Origin: Haloprofundus salilacus
GTDB taxonomy: Archaea; Halobacteriota; Halobacteria; Halobacteriales; Haloferacaceae
Reading direction: 5' to 3'
DNA length: 64,000 bases
Assembly: GCF_020150815.1 (NCBI RefSeq)
Contig: NZ_CP083723.1
Coordinates: 2,356,001 to 2,420,000, forward strand
How positions within the stretch are numbered: the first letter of the stretch is position 1; each line of letters opens with the position of its first letter. The position numbers and the translations under genes are program-made. A model generated the notes under the pieces. That model saw nothing but the letters and a program-made list of their open reading frames with translations. It was not told the DNA's origin and did not search any database. Of the stretch, positions 34,786 to 43,696 are shown in pieces.

Positions 34786-34947
34786 TCAGTTCAGAACGCC
34801 CTCTTCGCCCAGTTTCTCTTTGTACGTGGTGGCGACGCGCTCGGCCAACTCCTCCTTCGAGTGAAACGCTGAGAGGTGGTGGGTGAGGTCGGTAGCGACG
34901 TCGTGGCGACAGATCGGACACTGGATGGGGAAGGTCTCTCCTTTCAT
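34786..34947 (-). CDS. Small C2H2-like zinc-finger protein
   Basis: A 53-residue protein with CPIC at about residues 10-13 and His residues in DLTHHLSAFHSKEEL that could bind one zinc. The TATAGTA box on the minus strand (about 34964-34970) lies about 20 bases before the ATG at 34947, which supports this start over a longer frame. The function is unknown; such mini zinc fingers are common in haloarchaea and some affect stress or biofilm phenotypes. Confidence 0.7.
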   Translation of the reverse strand: MKGETFPIQCPICRHDVATDLTHHLSAFHSKEELAERVATTYKEKLGEEGVLN

Positions 34948-35050
34948 CGGGACCACTGCAGTACTATACTCCGTCGCCGGGCAAATACGTCGTCTCACCC
35001 GATACAGACCGTCAGGGTTCGAAGCACGAACCGGTCGCGAAAATCAGGGC

Positions 35051-35902
35051 TCAAACCAGCATCCCGAGCAACGACGCCCCCACGAGGACGACGTGTGAGG
35101 CGGCGTGACCGACCATCGCCGCCTCCAGGCTCTTGCGCCAGAACAGCCACCCGAACGCGACGCCGCCGACGGCGTTGAGCAGAACTGTCCGCGCGACGAG
35201 ACCTGGACTCGCAGAGATGCCGAGCGACCCGGCGGTTCCGACGAGTGCCGGGAGGTGGCCGACGCCGAAGACGACGGCGGCGACGAGGATGCCCGCCCAG
35301 ACGACGCGCCGCGACGGACCGACGCCGGTTCCGACCAGTCGCCAACCGAGGTAGACGAGAAGCGAGACGAACCCCCATCGCAGCAACAGTTCCTCGACGA
35401 TGCCGCCGTAGAGAAATCGGAACGGTACCGTCGCCAGCAGGGCAGCGACGGACGGAGTGCCGCCTGCTCGCTGGAGCTGTGCGACTTCGGGGATGACGAG
35501 CGCGGCGACCGCGTCCAGACCGACGATGGCGACGCCGGCGGCGAGACCGACGCCGACGGCAGTCGGGAGCTCCGGTCGGAGATTCGCGAGCGCGGGGGTG
35601 CCGCGCGCGACGCGGTCGTCGACGTGTGAGCGGAAACCGGCGCGCGGCGCGCAGTACGTCCCGACGACGACGGCGACGAGCAGTAACAGCGCGGTCGGAA
35701 GCAGCGAGACTGCGACGAGAACCGACAGCGGGAGGTCGGCGCCGGGCGGAAGTGGTATGCTTCGGAGCTGGGTCGCGACGGTCGTTCCGAGCGCCGCGAC
35801 GCCGAGGAGACCGAGCGCGAACAGTGCGGCGCTCCGGCGGACGAACGACCGTCGCGAGGAGGCGGAGGCTCCGCGGTTCGCAGCCGTCTCGGCGGAGGAC
35901 AT
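35051..35902 (-). CDS. CPBP family intramembrane glutamic protease (CAAX protease-like)
   Basis: A 283-residue membrane protein with about eight helices. Motif 1 EELLLRWGF (about residues 176-184) has the paired Glu and the Arg of the CPBP/Abi family, and VFGVGHLPAL carries the motif 2 His. A further His lies in MVGHAASHVVLV. Members cleave prenylated or bacteriocin-like peptides in the membrane, or are involved in immunity. The haloarchaeal substrates are unknown. It is a single gene. Confidence 0.85.
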   Translation of the reverse strand: MSSAETAANRGASASSRRSFVRRSAALFALGLLGVAALGTTVATQLRSIPLPPGADLPLSVLVAVSLLPTALLLLVAVVVGTYCAPRAGFRSHVDDRVARGTPALANLRPELPTAVGVGLAAGVAIVGLDAVAALVIPEVAQLQRAGGTPSVAALLATVPFRFLYGGIVEELLLRWGFVSLLVYLGWRLVGTGVGPSRRVVWAGILVAAVVFGVGHLPALVGTAGSLGISASPGLVARTVLLNAVGGVAFGWLFWRKSLEAAMVGHAASHVVLVGASLLGMLV

Positions 35903-36036
35903 GGTCGACGGTAGCCGTCTTCGGGGATAAAGCTACGGTCAGTGACGAAGTGAAACAGTCCCGATACCAAAAGTGGTCGTTCGGGACGTGAGGGGGCGTC
36001 GTCGGGAGCGCCAAGCAGTGGACTTCGTCCGAAGCG

Positions 36037-36498
36037 CTACTGCTTCGCGGCGCGGACGAGGTAGGTGAGCGCCGCACCCATGAGCGCGAGGTTCTTCATG
36101 AACTGAATCTGTTCGTCCTGTCTGCCTTCGTCCTCGTCGAGGTTCCAGAAGTCGTGTATCGCCGGCGTGACGCCCGCGAGGAACGCGAAGGCGGCACCGG
36201 AAGCGAGCGTCGGGAGACGCCAGAGCGCGACGCCGAGACCGCCGAATGCGCCCATGCCGCTGGCGAACGGGACCAGCGTTTCGGGGGCGGGGACGCCTTT
36301 CGACTCGGCGTACTGAATCATCCCCTCCATCTGCTTGAAGTTCGTCGCGGCCATGAATCCGAGAGTCGCGCCGAACAGGAGTCGACCGAGCACGAACGGC
36401 TTGTCGGGCGACGATTCCGACGAAGACGCCGCTCCCGTCCGTTCGGCGGCGGTGTCTGTCGCCGCCTCGTCGTGCGTGTAGAGTTCGAGTAAGCTCAC
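36037..36498 (-). CDS. DoxX family membrane protein
   Basis: A 153-residue protein with a polar N-terminal 35 residues and four membrane helices. PFVLGRLLFGATLGFMAATNF and the conserved end HDFW...FMKNLALMGAALTYLVRAAK match DoxX. DoxX proteins are small membrane proteins linked to redox or thiosulfate:quinone chemistry in some archaea. The proximity of rhodanese and TusA genes downstream is suggestive of sulfur chemistry, not proof. Confidence 0.8.
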   Translation of the reverse strand: MSLLELYTHDEAATDTAAERTGAASSSESSPDKPFVLGRLLFGATLGFMAATNFKQMEGMIQYAESKGVPAPETLVPFASGMGAFGGLGVALWRLPTLASGAAFAFLAGVTPAIHDFWNLDEDEGRQDEQIQFMKNLALMGAALTYLVRAAKQ

Positions 36499-36653
36499 AC
36501 GGTGGGGGCCACGACCGGAGAGTTACCGGTTGTCCAGTTGTGTGCGGACCGCGTCAAACCACGGCCGCGGCGAACGAGAGAGGCCCGACGAGAGACAGAA
36601 AGGGACGAGTCAGCGGAGTCAGAGACGGGATGGTGACCGCGAAGGAGAGGCGT

Positions 36654-36959
36654 TCAGGAGTCGTCCCACGCCTCGTAGCCGCCGGTCAGGCTAGCCACCT
36701 CGGCGTCGTCGGCGTAGTGGTCGATGAGCCGCGCCGCCTGCACGGAGGTCTCGCCGACGTAGCAGGCGACGACCACCTCGTCGGCCCACTCGCGCTCCTC
36801 GACGACCGCCTCCAGTTCGTCGACCGGGACGTTCTCCGCGCCGTCGATGGGTGCGTCCTCGAAGTCCTCGCGATCGCGGATGTCGACGAGGTCAAACTCC
36901 GCGTCGGCGGCGAGGCGGGCGCGCACCTCATTGGGGGTGAGTTCGTCGACGCCGCTCAT
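36654..36959 (-). CDS. Rhodanese-like sulfurtransferase
   Basis: A 101-residue single-domain rhodanese. The start VDELTPNEVRARL, the LVDIRDREDFEDAPIDGAENVP core and the active-site loop CYVGETS (Cys66) are all present, with GGYEAW at the end. It would carry sulfur as a persulfide. Its ATG overlaps the stop of the TusA-like gene by four bases, so they are co-translated, presumably passing sulfur from one to the other. Confidence 0.92.
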   Translation of the reverse strand: MSGVDELTPNEVRARLAADAEFDLVDIRDREDFEDAPIDGAENVPVDELEAVVEEREWADEVVVACYVGETSVQAARLIDHYADDAEVASLTGGYEAWDDS

Positions 36960-37255
36960 CGTTTTCTGAGGAAGATGCGGTACAGTCCGCTGCCGCTGCG
37001 CCAGACGCGCGCGTCGGCGTCGTCGCCGACCGCGCGGGGGACGTTCTCCGTCGAGGGGACGTGGTCGGTCTCCTGGACGAGCAACTCGCCCGAATCGAGC
37101 GTCTGGATGGCCTTCTTCGCCTCGACCTGCGGGTACGGACAAACCTCGCCGGTCATGTCCTGCGTCTCGGTGGCTTGGTCTGCGAGCTGTTCGGCCGTCT
37201 CGTCGTCGACTTCGTCGGGCATCTCGACGAAGTCGTCAAGTGATGGTCCGGTCAT
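36956..37255 (-). CDS. TusA family sulfur carrier protein
   Basis: A 99-residue protein. The first 33 residues are an acidic lead. The TusA domain then starts with the CPxP motif VCPYPQVEAKKAI (Cys39), and the rest gives the two-strand end RVWRSGSGLYRIFL. TusA moves sulfur as a persulfide between partners. I chose the ATG at 37255 rather than the longer frame, whose first 31 residues look unstructured. It lies 73 bases after the YeeE/YedE transporter gene, and the rhodanese gene overlaps its stop. Confidence 0.9.
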   Translation of the reverse strand: MTGPSLDDFVEMPDEVDDETAEQLADQATETQDMTGEVCPYPQVEAKKAIQTLDSGELLVQETDHVPSTENVPRAVGDDADARVWRSGSGLYRIFLRKR

Positions 37256-37328
37256 GGTTCGTGTGGTCTGTGTTTCGCGTGTGTCGCTGTGGAGTGGAGT
37301 GTCTTTGGAACTCGGTCGCCTTCGGAAC

Positions 37329-38522
37329 TCAGATGGCGCAGCCGACATCGCGGTAGATCCAGTGCGTCATCGCATAGACGCCGGCGATTATGCCAGCGGT
37401 GGCGATGAAGGAGTGCACCGAAAGCTCCGCGAGGCCGGAGTAGATGTTTCCGATGTTGCAACCGGGTGCGAGTCGGGAGCCCGCGCCCATCATGAAGCCG
37501 CCGACGACGGCGTTCGGGACGCGGCGGCGCTTCGGGACGCGAATCGAGAAGTCGCCGCTCCAGAACGCGGCGAGGAACGCCCCGAGGATGACTGCCGCGA
37601 TCATCACCATGTCGACGGTGAGGCCGACGCCCTTCCCCTGAAAGAGGATTGAGCCCCAGTACTCGTACGAACCGGCGTCGACGCCGACCTGCTGGAGCAG
37701 GTAGCCGGTCCAGCGCGCCTCCGGGCCGGTGACACCGACGATGGAGACCTGCGTGAACCACAGCACCGCCAGCGCCGTGATACCAAGCGCGGCGGTCCGC
37801 GGGTCCCACGGGCGCTTCGAGGCGGCCTTCCAGTCGTCTATCTCGGCGAAGCCGCGGAAGTACTCGCGCGTCCCGGCGACGAACTGGCGGAGGCCGACGG
37901 CGGGCGCCGACGCCCCCAACCCACGACTGGTCGGTGTACCGCCGTCGGCGCGGACCGCCGCGGCGTCGTCGGTTCCACCTGCACCGCCCGCGGCGGAGCG
38001 GCCGACGATCGTCGCGTACGCCAGCAGGACGAGGCCGGCGACGCCGAGCGCGAGCAGGGGTGCGGGCACCGGTGACACCTCGAAGAGGGTGACGCCAGTG
38101 CCGAACGTCAGCGGCTCGAAGTAGGCCGACTCGAGCGTCGGGAACAGGACGGTGAACACCGCGTAGCCGACGCCCATGAACGCGAGCGTGAGCCAGAAGT
38201 GCAGGTAGCCCTGTCCGGCGCGGTAGAGCGTGCCGGAGGCACAGCCGCCGGCGTACGTCATCCCGACGCCGAAGACGAAGCCGCCGAGGAGGCCGGTGAG
38301 CCCCCAGTCGGGCGTCCAGAAGCCCTGGTAGTAGCCGAGGGCGTAGGCGATGCTCCAGAACACCATCGTGAGCGTCGTCGCGACCAGCACGGCCTTCGTC
38401 ACCCGCGAGTCCTTGAACGCGAAGAAGTCGCGGAAGGCGTGTACGAAGCAGAAGCGACCCTTCTGCAGGAACACGCCGAGACCGACGCCAACGACGAGTG
38501 CGGTCAGTACGTTCGACACCAT
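37329..38522 (-). CDS. YeeE/YedE family sulfur-compound transporter (TsuA-like)
   Basis: A 397-residue membrane protein with about ten helices and two repeats of the YeeE/YedE unit. Each repeat carries a Cys-containing Gly-rich motif: GGCASGTLYRAGQG (about residues 92-105) and GSRLAPGCNIGNIYSG (about 347-362). In the related bacterial TsuA, which imports thiosulfate, such Cys residues pass the substrate inward. An acidic loop separates the repeats. Together with tusA and rhodanese downstream it forms a sulfur uptake and relay operon. Confidence 0.9.
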   Translation of the reverse strand: MVSNVLTALVVGVGLGVFLQKGRFCFVHAFRDFFAFKDSRVTKAVLVATTLTMVFWSIAYALGYYQGFWTPDWGLTGLLGGFVFGVGMTYAGGCASGTLYRAGQGYLHFWLTLAFMGVGYAVFTVLFPTLESAYFEPLTFGTGVTLFEVSPVPAPLLALGVAGLVLLAYATIVGRSAAGGAGGTDDAAAVRADGGTPTSRGLGASAPAVGLRQFVAGTREYFRGFAEIDDWKAASKRPWDPRTAALGITALAVLWFTQVSIVGVTGPEARWTGYLLQQVGVDAGSYEYWGSILFQGKGVGLTVDMVMIAAVILGAFLAAFWSGDFSIRVPKRRRVPNAVVGGFMMGAGSRLAPGCNIGNIYSGLAELSVHSFIATAGIIAGVYAMTHWIYRDVGCAI

Positions 38523-38767
38523 TCAGTCCCCGGTAGTCGACTCCGACGGATAAGCCGCACCGTCGGACGAACGCCTGCCGAGGCCCGTCACGCGTTATCG
38601 ATGCCGTTTCTGACAACTACGGTCGAAAATAGCCTTCTCGAACCCTGAGCGTCGAAGACGGTGGCGACGAGTCGACAGCGGCCGCGACGCAGAAATCGGA
38701 GACACTTGCCGAATCGCGTGCGACACGCTCCCGCACCCTTATGTCCGCCAACCGCAAACGCCCAGCT

Positions 38768-39583
38768 ATGAGCGACCTCTCTCTCGACGCGACGCAGTTG
38801 GACCGCTACTCGCGGCACATCATCATGGACGAGGTGGGACCCGAGGGACAGAAGAAACTGCTCGACGGGCGCGTCCTCATCGTCGGCGCGGGCGGTCTCG
38901 GCGCGCCAGTAATCCAGTATCTCGCCGCGGCAGGTGTCGGCGTCATCGGCGTCGCCGACGACGACGTGGTCGAACGGTCGAACCTCCAGCGACAGGTCAT
39001 CCACACCGACGCCGACGTGGGGGTTCCGAAAGTCGAGAGCGCCGCGAACTTCGTCGAACGGCTGAACCCCGACGTGACCGTCGAACAGCACCACCTGCGC
39101 GTCGGTCCGGACAACGTCGAGGAACTCGTCGCCGACTACGACGTAGTCGTCGACGCCTCCGACAACTTCCGGACACGCTACCTCGTCAACGACGCCTGTC
39201 GCCTCGCGGAGATTCCGGTCGCCCACGGAGCTATCTACAAGTTCGAGGGGCAGGCGACGACGCTCGTCCCCGGCGGCCCCTGCTACCGGTGTCTGTTCCC
39301 CGAAGCGCCCGAACCAGGCACGGTTCCGGACTGCGCGACAACGGGCGTGCTCGGCGTGCTCCCGGGGACGCTCGGCTGCATCCAGGCGACCGAGGCCGTC
39401 AAACTCCTCATCGACGCTGGCGAACCGCTGGCCGGTCGACTGCTGTTCTACGACGCGATGGAGATGAGCTTCGAGACGGTTCCGTACCGCCAAAACCCCG
39501 ACTGCCCGGTCTGTGGCGACGACCCCATCGACTCCGTCGCCGACGTGGAGTACACCGGCGGCTGCGCGGTACAGGCGGACTGA
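38768..39583 (+). CDS. ubaA: UbaA, E1-like activating enzyme for ubiquitin-like SAMP proteins
   Basis: A 271-residue MoeB/ThiF-type protein. It has the nucleotide motif VGAGGLGAP (about residues 39-47), the catalytic Arg in NLQRQVIH, the Zn-binding pairs CYRC and CPVC, and the active-site Cys in PDCATTG (residue 189, one off the C188 I recall for H. volcanii). UbaA adenylates SAMPs for sampylation and for sulfur transfer to molybdopterin and tRNA. NcsA, its partner in tRNA thiolation, is encoded at 3728. I chose the ATG at 38768 (MSDLSLD). No rhodanese domain is fused to it. Confidence 0.93.
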   Translation: MSDLSLDATQLDRYSRHIIMDEVGPEGQKKLLDGRVLIVGAGGLGAPVIQYLAAAGVGVIGVADDDVVERSNLQRQVIHTDADVGVPKVESAANFVERLNPDVTVEQHHLRVGPDNVEELVADYDVVVDASDNFRTRYLVNDACRLAEIPVAHGAIYKFEGQATTLVPGGPCYRCLFPEAPEPGTVPDCATTGVLGVLPGTLGCIQATEAVKLLIDAGEPLAGRLLFYDAMEMSFETVPYRQNPDCPVCGDDPIDSVADVEYTGGCAVQAD

Positions 39584-39601
39584 GTTCTTCTACCTTCACT
39601 G

Positions 39602-40558
39602 TCACCCGAACCCGAGGAGCCAACGCACGGCTTCCGACCCGACGAGCACTCCCCCTTCGGGGCGAGTGAGCCGTCGTCCCGACCACAGCGCGACTGCGAG
39701 CAGCGCCGTCAGCCCTGCGAGCCACAGCGCACCGTCGAACGCGGCGGCGCTGGCGGCGAGCGGTCGAATCGTCGCCGCGAGACCTAGCACGACGAGCACG
39801 TTCAGGAGGTTGCTCCCGAGCACGTTGCCGACGGAGACGCCGCTTCGCCCGCGGGTGAGCGCGACGACCGAGACGGCGAGTTCCGGCGTCGAGGTGCCGA
39901 CGGCGACCACCGTCGCGCCGATGACGTAGTCGGAGACGCCCGCGAACTCCGCGAGCGTCACCGCGGAGTCGACGAGAAGCTGGCCGGCACCGACGACGAG
40001 CACGAGGCCGCCGACGAGACGGAGCGCGTCGAACCGTTTCGGCGGATCAACGTCTGTGGGCGCTTGCGGCGGGGCGTCGGCGAAGCGCAGCAGAACGGCG
40101 ACGTACGCCGCGTACACCGCGAGCAAACCCAACCCTTCGATGCGAGACACCTTGCCGTCGAAGAGGACGACCAACAGGAGACCGGTCGCTCCCAGAACGG
40201 CGAGCACGTCTCGGTGGAGCACCCGCTGGGAGACGCGAATCAGTCGAACCAGCGCGACCAGTCCGAGCACGACGGCGATGTTGTATATGTTGCTGCCGAC
40301 GACGTTGCCGACGGCGAGCACCGACCGTCCAGCGAGCGACGCTTCGACGGTGACCGCGAGTTCCGGCAACGATGTGCCGATAGCGACGACGGTCAGGCCG
40401 ACGACGGTCGCCGAGACGCCGAACTGGCGGGCGAGGCGAACCGCCGCCTCGACGAACTGCTCGGCTCCGACCCAGAGGACGGCGACAGCGACGACGAGCA
40501 GCGCGAGCGAAACGAGAATCGTGACGTTCACGTCGAAACGATGCGCCGACGGCGGCAT
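39602..40558 (-). CDS. CaCA family sodium/calcium exchanger (copy 1)
   Basis: A 318-residue membrane protein with two inverted halves of about five helices. The alpha repeats with the ion-binding signatures are VAIGTSLPELAV (first half) and VAVGTSTPELAV (second half), each followed by GNVVGSNIYNI or GNVLGSNLLNV. It exchanges Na+ for Ca2+ or a similar ion, relevant in salt-loving cells. A second copy of the same fold begins eight bases upstream, arranged head to tail. Confidence 0.92.
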   Translation of the reverse strand: MPPSAHRFDVNVTILVSLALLVVAVAVLWVGAEQFVEAAVRLARQFGVSATVVGLTVVAIGTSLPELAVTVEASLAGRSVLAVGNVVGSNIYNIAVVLGLVALVRLIRVSQRVLHRDVLAVLGATGLLLVVLFDGKVSRIEGLGLLAVYAAYVAVLLRFADAPPQAPTDVDPPKRFDALRLVGGLVLVVGAGQLLVDSAVTLAEFAGVSDYVIGATVVAVGTSTPELAVSVVALTRGRSGVSVGNVLGSNLLNVLVVLGLAATIRPLAASAAAFDGALWLAGLTALLAVALWSGRRLTRPEGGVLVGSEAVRWLLGFG

Positions 40559-40565
40559 AAATCTG

Positions 40566-41585
40566 TTACAGCAACGAACTCAGCCACCGAACGGCCTCGG
40601 ACCCGACGAGGAGCCCTCCCTCCGGACGCGAGAGGCGGCGGCCGGACCACAGCGCCGCGACGAGCAGCGCCGTCAATCCGAGGAGCCACAGCGCACCGTC
40701 GAAGGCGGCCGCTGCGACCGACAGCGGCGTAATGGTCGCCGCCAGCCCGAGGATGAAAAGGAAGTTGAAGATGTTGCTGCCGAGCACGTTGCCGACGGAG
40801 ACGCCCGCCTGCCCGCGTTTCAGCGAGACGAGCGAGACCGCGAACTCCGGCGAGGAGGTGCCCGCTGCGACGATGGTCGCGCCGATGACCCACTCGGAGA
40901 TTCCGGCCGCCCGCGCGAGCGACGTCGCCGAGTCGATGAGCAGTTGTCCGCCGACGACGACCAACGCGAGACCGACGACGAGCAGTACCGCCTCCCGGAG
41001 GCCGAACTCAGTGGGTCTCTCTCCGTCGCTGTCGGCCTCTTCTCCGCCCCCGTCTGTCGCACCGACAATCGGGGGCGGAAGGTCGACCGGGTCAGGGAGA
41101 TCGGGGAGGTCCGGCGAGAAACGAAATAGCACGTAGAGGTACGCGCCGAAGAGCGCGACAAGCGCGAGTCCCTCGATTCGGGAGACGACGCCGTCGAACA
41201 GCACCACGACGCCGAGGATAGCCGTCGCCAGCACCGCCGCGCCGTCGCGTTTGACCAGTTTCCGAGAGATAGGAAGCCACTGGACGAGGGTGACGACGCC
41301 GAGGATGACGGCGATGTTGAAGATGTTGCTGCCGATGACGTTGCCGACGGCGATGTCGGGGCGTGCTTCCAGCGCCGCCTCCAGCGAGACAGCGATTTCG
41401 GGCGAGGAGGTGCCGACGGCGACGACCGTGAGACCGATGGTGAGCTCTGACAACCCGAGACGGCGGGCGGCGTTCACCGCCGAATCGACGAACAGGCGCG
41501 CGCCGGCCCAGAGGGCGAGTATGCTAACGACGATAACTGCGGCGTCGACGACTTGACTCGGCACGAGCCCGATTACGACATCCAC
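40566..41585 (-). CDS. CaCA family sodium/calcium exchanger (copy 2)
   Basis: A 339-residue relative of the downstream gene. The alpha-repeat signatures are VAVGTSSPEIAV and VAAGTSSPEFAV, with GNVIGSNIFNI and GNVLGSNIFNF. The cytoplasmic loop between the halves is longer and acidic, with a proline-rich run at its start. It heads a two-gene operon. The two copies probably arose by duplication and may differ in ion or regulation. Confidence 0.92.
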   Translation of the reverse strand: MDVVIGLVPSQVVDAAVIVVSILALWAGARLFVDSAVNAARRLGLSELTIGLTVVAVGTSSPEIAVSLEAALEARPDIAVGNVIGSNIFNIAVILGVVTLVQWLPISRKLVKRDGAAVLATAILGVVVLFDGVVSRIEGLALVALFGAYLYVLFRFSPDLPDLPDPVDLPPPIVGATDGGGEEADSDGERPTEFGLREAVLLVVGLALVVVGGQLLIDSATSLARAAGISEWVIGATIVAAGTSSPEFAVSLVSLKRGQAGVSVGNVLGSNIFNFLFILGLAATITPLSVAAAAFDGALWLLGLTALLVAALWSGRRLSRPEGGLLVGSEAVRWLSSLL

Positions 41586-41743
41586 CGAAATAAGTCTCGG
41601 CTCGGATACCGTCGACGTTCCGCCGAGCCGTCGCGCGACGGCTATACCCGAGCGCTACGCAAATCCGAGTGCCACGCAGACCCGAGCGCCGCGCGAGAGC
41701 CGACCGTCACGTGAATTATAACCGTCGCGGCCGACCGTCACCC

Positions 41744-42382
41744 ATGCCGACCGAGCTGCTCTCCGGCGTATACGACATCACCGTGATGGAAGGAACCGAC
41801 CGCCGTCTCAGGGCGTATCTCTTCGACGACCCGGCGCCGACGCTCGTCGATACCGGACTGGAATCGACGACCGACCGCTTGTTCGCGGAACTCGACGACC
41901 TGGGCGTCGAACCCGAGCGCGTCGTCGTCACACACGGCGACGGCGACCACGTCGGCGGGCTGGCGTCCGTCGTCGACCGCTTCGACCCGGAGGTGTTCGT
42001 GCCCGAACAAACCGAACTGGGGAGTGTCGACGGCGTCGAAGACGGGGGCGTGACGCGCTACGGCCACGGCGACGAAATTGGTCCGTTCGAGGCCGTCCAC
42101 GTGCCGGGTCACGAACCCGACAACCACGCGCTCGTCGACGCCGACCGCGAGATCGTCGTCGCCGGTGACGCCGTCTCGGGGTCGGACCAGCGCGGCCTCC
42201 CCGAGGGGTATCTGATTCTCCCGCCGGCGGTGTTCTCCGACGACCTCAACGAGGCCGAGGAGAGCCTCGAACGCCTGCTGGAGTACGAGTTCGACGCTGT
42301 GCTCGTCTTCCACGGGTCGTCGGTACTGGAGGGGGCGAAGGAGAAACTGGACCGGTTCGTCAACTTCCCCGGCAGGCCGTAG
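41744..42382 (+). CDS. MBL-fold metallo-hydrolase
   Basis: A 212-residue protein. The metallo-beta-lactamase motif appears as VVTHGDGDHVGGLA (about 64-77): HxDxDH instead of the usual HxHxDH, a change seen in other haloarchaeal members. HVPGHEPDNHALVD and VFHGSSV bring further His ligands. Substrate unknown; many act as hydrolases of thioesters or cyclic nucleotides. A TATA AATTATAA at 41714-41721 sits about 25 bases before the ATG, so the transcript is leaderless. Confidence 0.88.
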   Translation: MPTELLSGVYDITVMEGTDRRLRAYLFDDPAPTLVDTGLESTTDRLFAELDDLGVEPERVVVTHGDGDHVGGLASVVDRFDPEVFVPEQTELGSVDGVEDGGVTRYGHGDEIGPFEAVHVPGHEPDNHALVDADREIVVAGDAVSGSDQRGLPEGYLILPPAVFSDDLNEAEESLERLLEYEFDAVLVFHGSSVLEGAKEKLDRFVNFPGRP

Positions 42383-42483
42383 AACGCCGCAGCGGACGGA
42401 AGCACGCGAGGGAGACGGCAAATCACGAGACGGTTGGTTTGGGTTCCGACACGCGTTTACTCCGTCGCCGAGAGGGTTCGTCG

Positions 42484-42921
42484 ATGAGTCTGGAGTCCCT
42501 GCTGAACGGCCTGCCGTTCGTCGAACACCTCGGCATCGAGATCGACGCCGCCGAGGACGGCTACGCGAAGGGGTGCGTCGAACTGACGCCCGAACTGTCG
42601 TCGGTTCCGGGGCGGAAGATAGCCCACGGCGGCGTCGCCTACTCGCTGGCCGACACGGTCGGCGGCGCGTCCGTCATGTCGCTGCACTACGCGCCGACAC
42701 CGACCGTCGATATGCGCATCGACTATCTCGCGCCGGGACAAGACGATCTGGTCGCCGAGGCGGAAGTCGTCCGAGACGGAAAGAGCGTCGCCGTCACGGA
42801 GGTCGAGATTCGCGACGTCGAGGGGACCCACGTCGCGGACGCGCGGGGCGTGTTCAAAACCGGCGGCGGCGACGGCAAGACGGCGTGGGGGGCAGGGTCG
42901 CCGGAACTGACTGACGAGTAA
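42484..42921 (+). CDS. PaaI-family hotdog thioesterase
   Basis: A 145-residue single hotdog domain. It has the PaaI pattern: FVEHLGIEIDAAEDGYAKGCVEL, then KIAHGGVAYSLADTVGGASVMSL with the central helix, and TVDMRIDYLAPG. The conserved HGG and the Asp in the helix form the thioesterase site. It hydrolyses acyl-CoAs, probably small or aromatic. I chose the ATG at 42484. Confidence 0.9.
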   Translation: MSLESLLNGLPFVEHLGIEIDAAEDGYAKGCVELTPELSSVPGRKIAHGGVAYSLADTVGGASVMSLHYAPTPTVDMRIDYLAPGQDDLVAEAEVVRDGKSVAVTEVEIRDVEGTHVADARGVFKTGGGDGKTAWGAGSPELTDE

Positions 42922-42930
42922 GCGTCCAGA

Positions 42931-43587
42931 TTAGACGCCTTCGACGAGTCGCTTCAGTTGCTCGGGCGGCACCGCGCCGCGAGCGCCGTAGCCGTCGTAG
43001 GCGAACGTCGGCACACCGGTGACGCCCTGTTGGTGCGCTTCGGTGAACTTCCCGCGGAGTTCCTCGCGGAGACCGTCGTCGTCGAGCGCCGACCGAATCT
43101 CGTCGGGGTCGAGGTCGGCGTCTGCAGCCAAGTCGGCGAGTACGTCCGGATCGCCGATATCGCGCGTGTCGTGCCACAGCGCTGCGAAGATGGTCTCGTC
43201 GAACGCGAGCCACGTCTCGTGGTCGTAGTGCTGTTTGACGTAGTAGGAGGCGACCTGCGCGGGCAGCGAGTCCACCTCGCGGGCGATGTCGATCGACATA
43301 TCGTCGGCGTCGTACCGCTTCTTGAGACGCTGGACGTTCTGTTTGGCCTGCTCGAAGTACTCGTCGTCCTTCCCGTCGTCAACGCCGTGGTCGATTTCGC
43401 CGTCGGGACCGCGCTTCTGACTTCGGAGGTCGAACGGGTGCCAGTCGATCTGTAGCTCCTCGTCTCTCGTCTCCTGGTACTGTTCGAGAGAGCGTCGGCC
43501 CAGGTAGCAGAACGGGCAGACGTAGTCAGAGTAGACGGTGAGTCGCTCCGTCGGTGCGTCAGTCTCGCCGCCGGCAGTGTCGCTCAT
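42931..43587 (-). CDS. DsbA-family (FrnE-like) thiol oxidoreductase
   Basis: A 218-residue protein with the thioredoxin fold split by a helical insert. The CPFC active site lies at C24-C27 in YSDYVCPFCYLG. GVTGVPTFAYDGYGARGAVPPEQLKRLVE ends the protein with the cis-Pro in GVPTF. FrnE-like proteins are cytoplasmic and act in polyketide or stress reactions; there is no signal peptide here. It is convergent with the thioesterase gene, with only nine bases between stops. Confidence 0.9.
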   Translation of the reverse strand: MSDTAGGETDAPTERLTVYSDYVCPFCYLGRRSLEQYQETRDEELQIDWHPFDLRSQKRGPDGEIDHGVDDGKDDEYFEQAKQNVQRLKKRYDADDMSIDIAREVDSLPAQVASYYVKQHYDHETWLAFDETIFAALWHDTRDIGDPDVLADLAADADLDPDEIRSALDDDGLREELRGKFTEAHQQGVTGVPTFAYDGYGARGAVPPEQLKRLVEGV

Positions 43588-43696
43588 GGTATCTCGTTTT
43601 CGGGAGGGGGACAGAAGAAGTCGACTCGGGTGTGAGCGGTCAACGCATCAGCGTCGGAGCGCGATTCGTTCGGCGGCGGAAGCGGGCGCGATTCGC

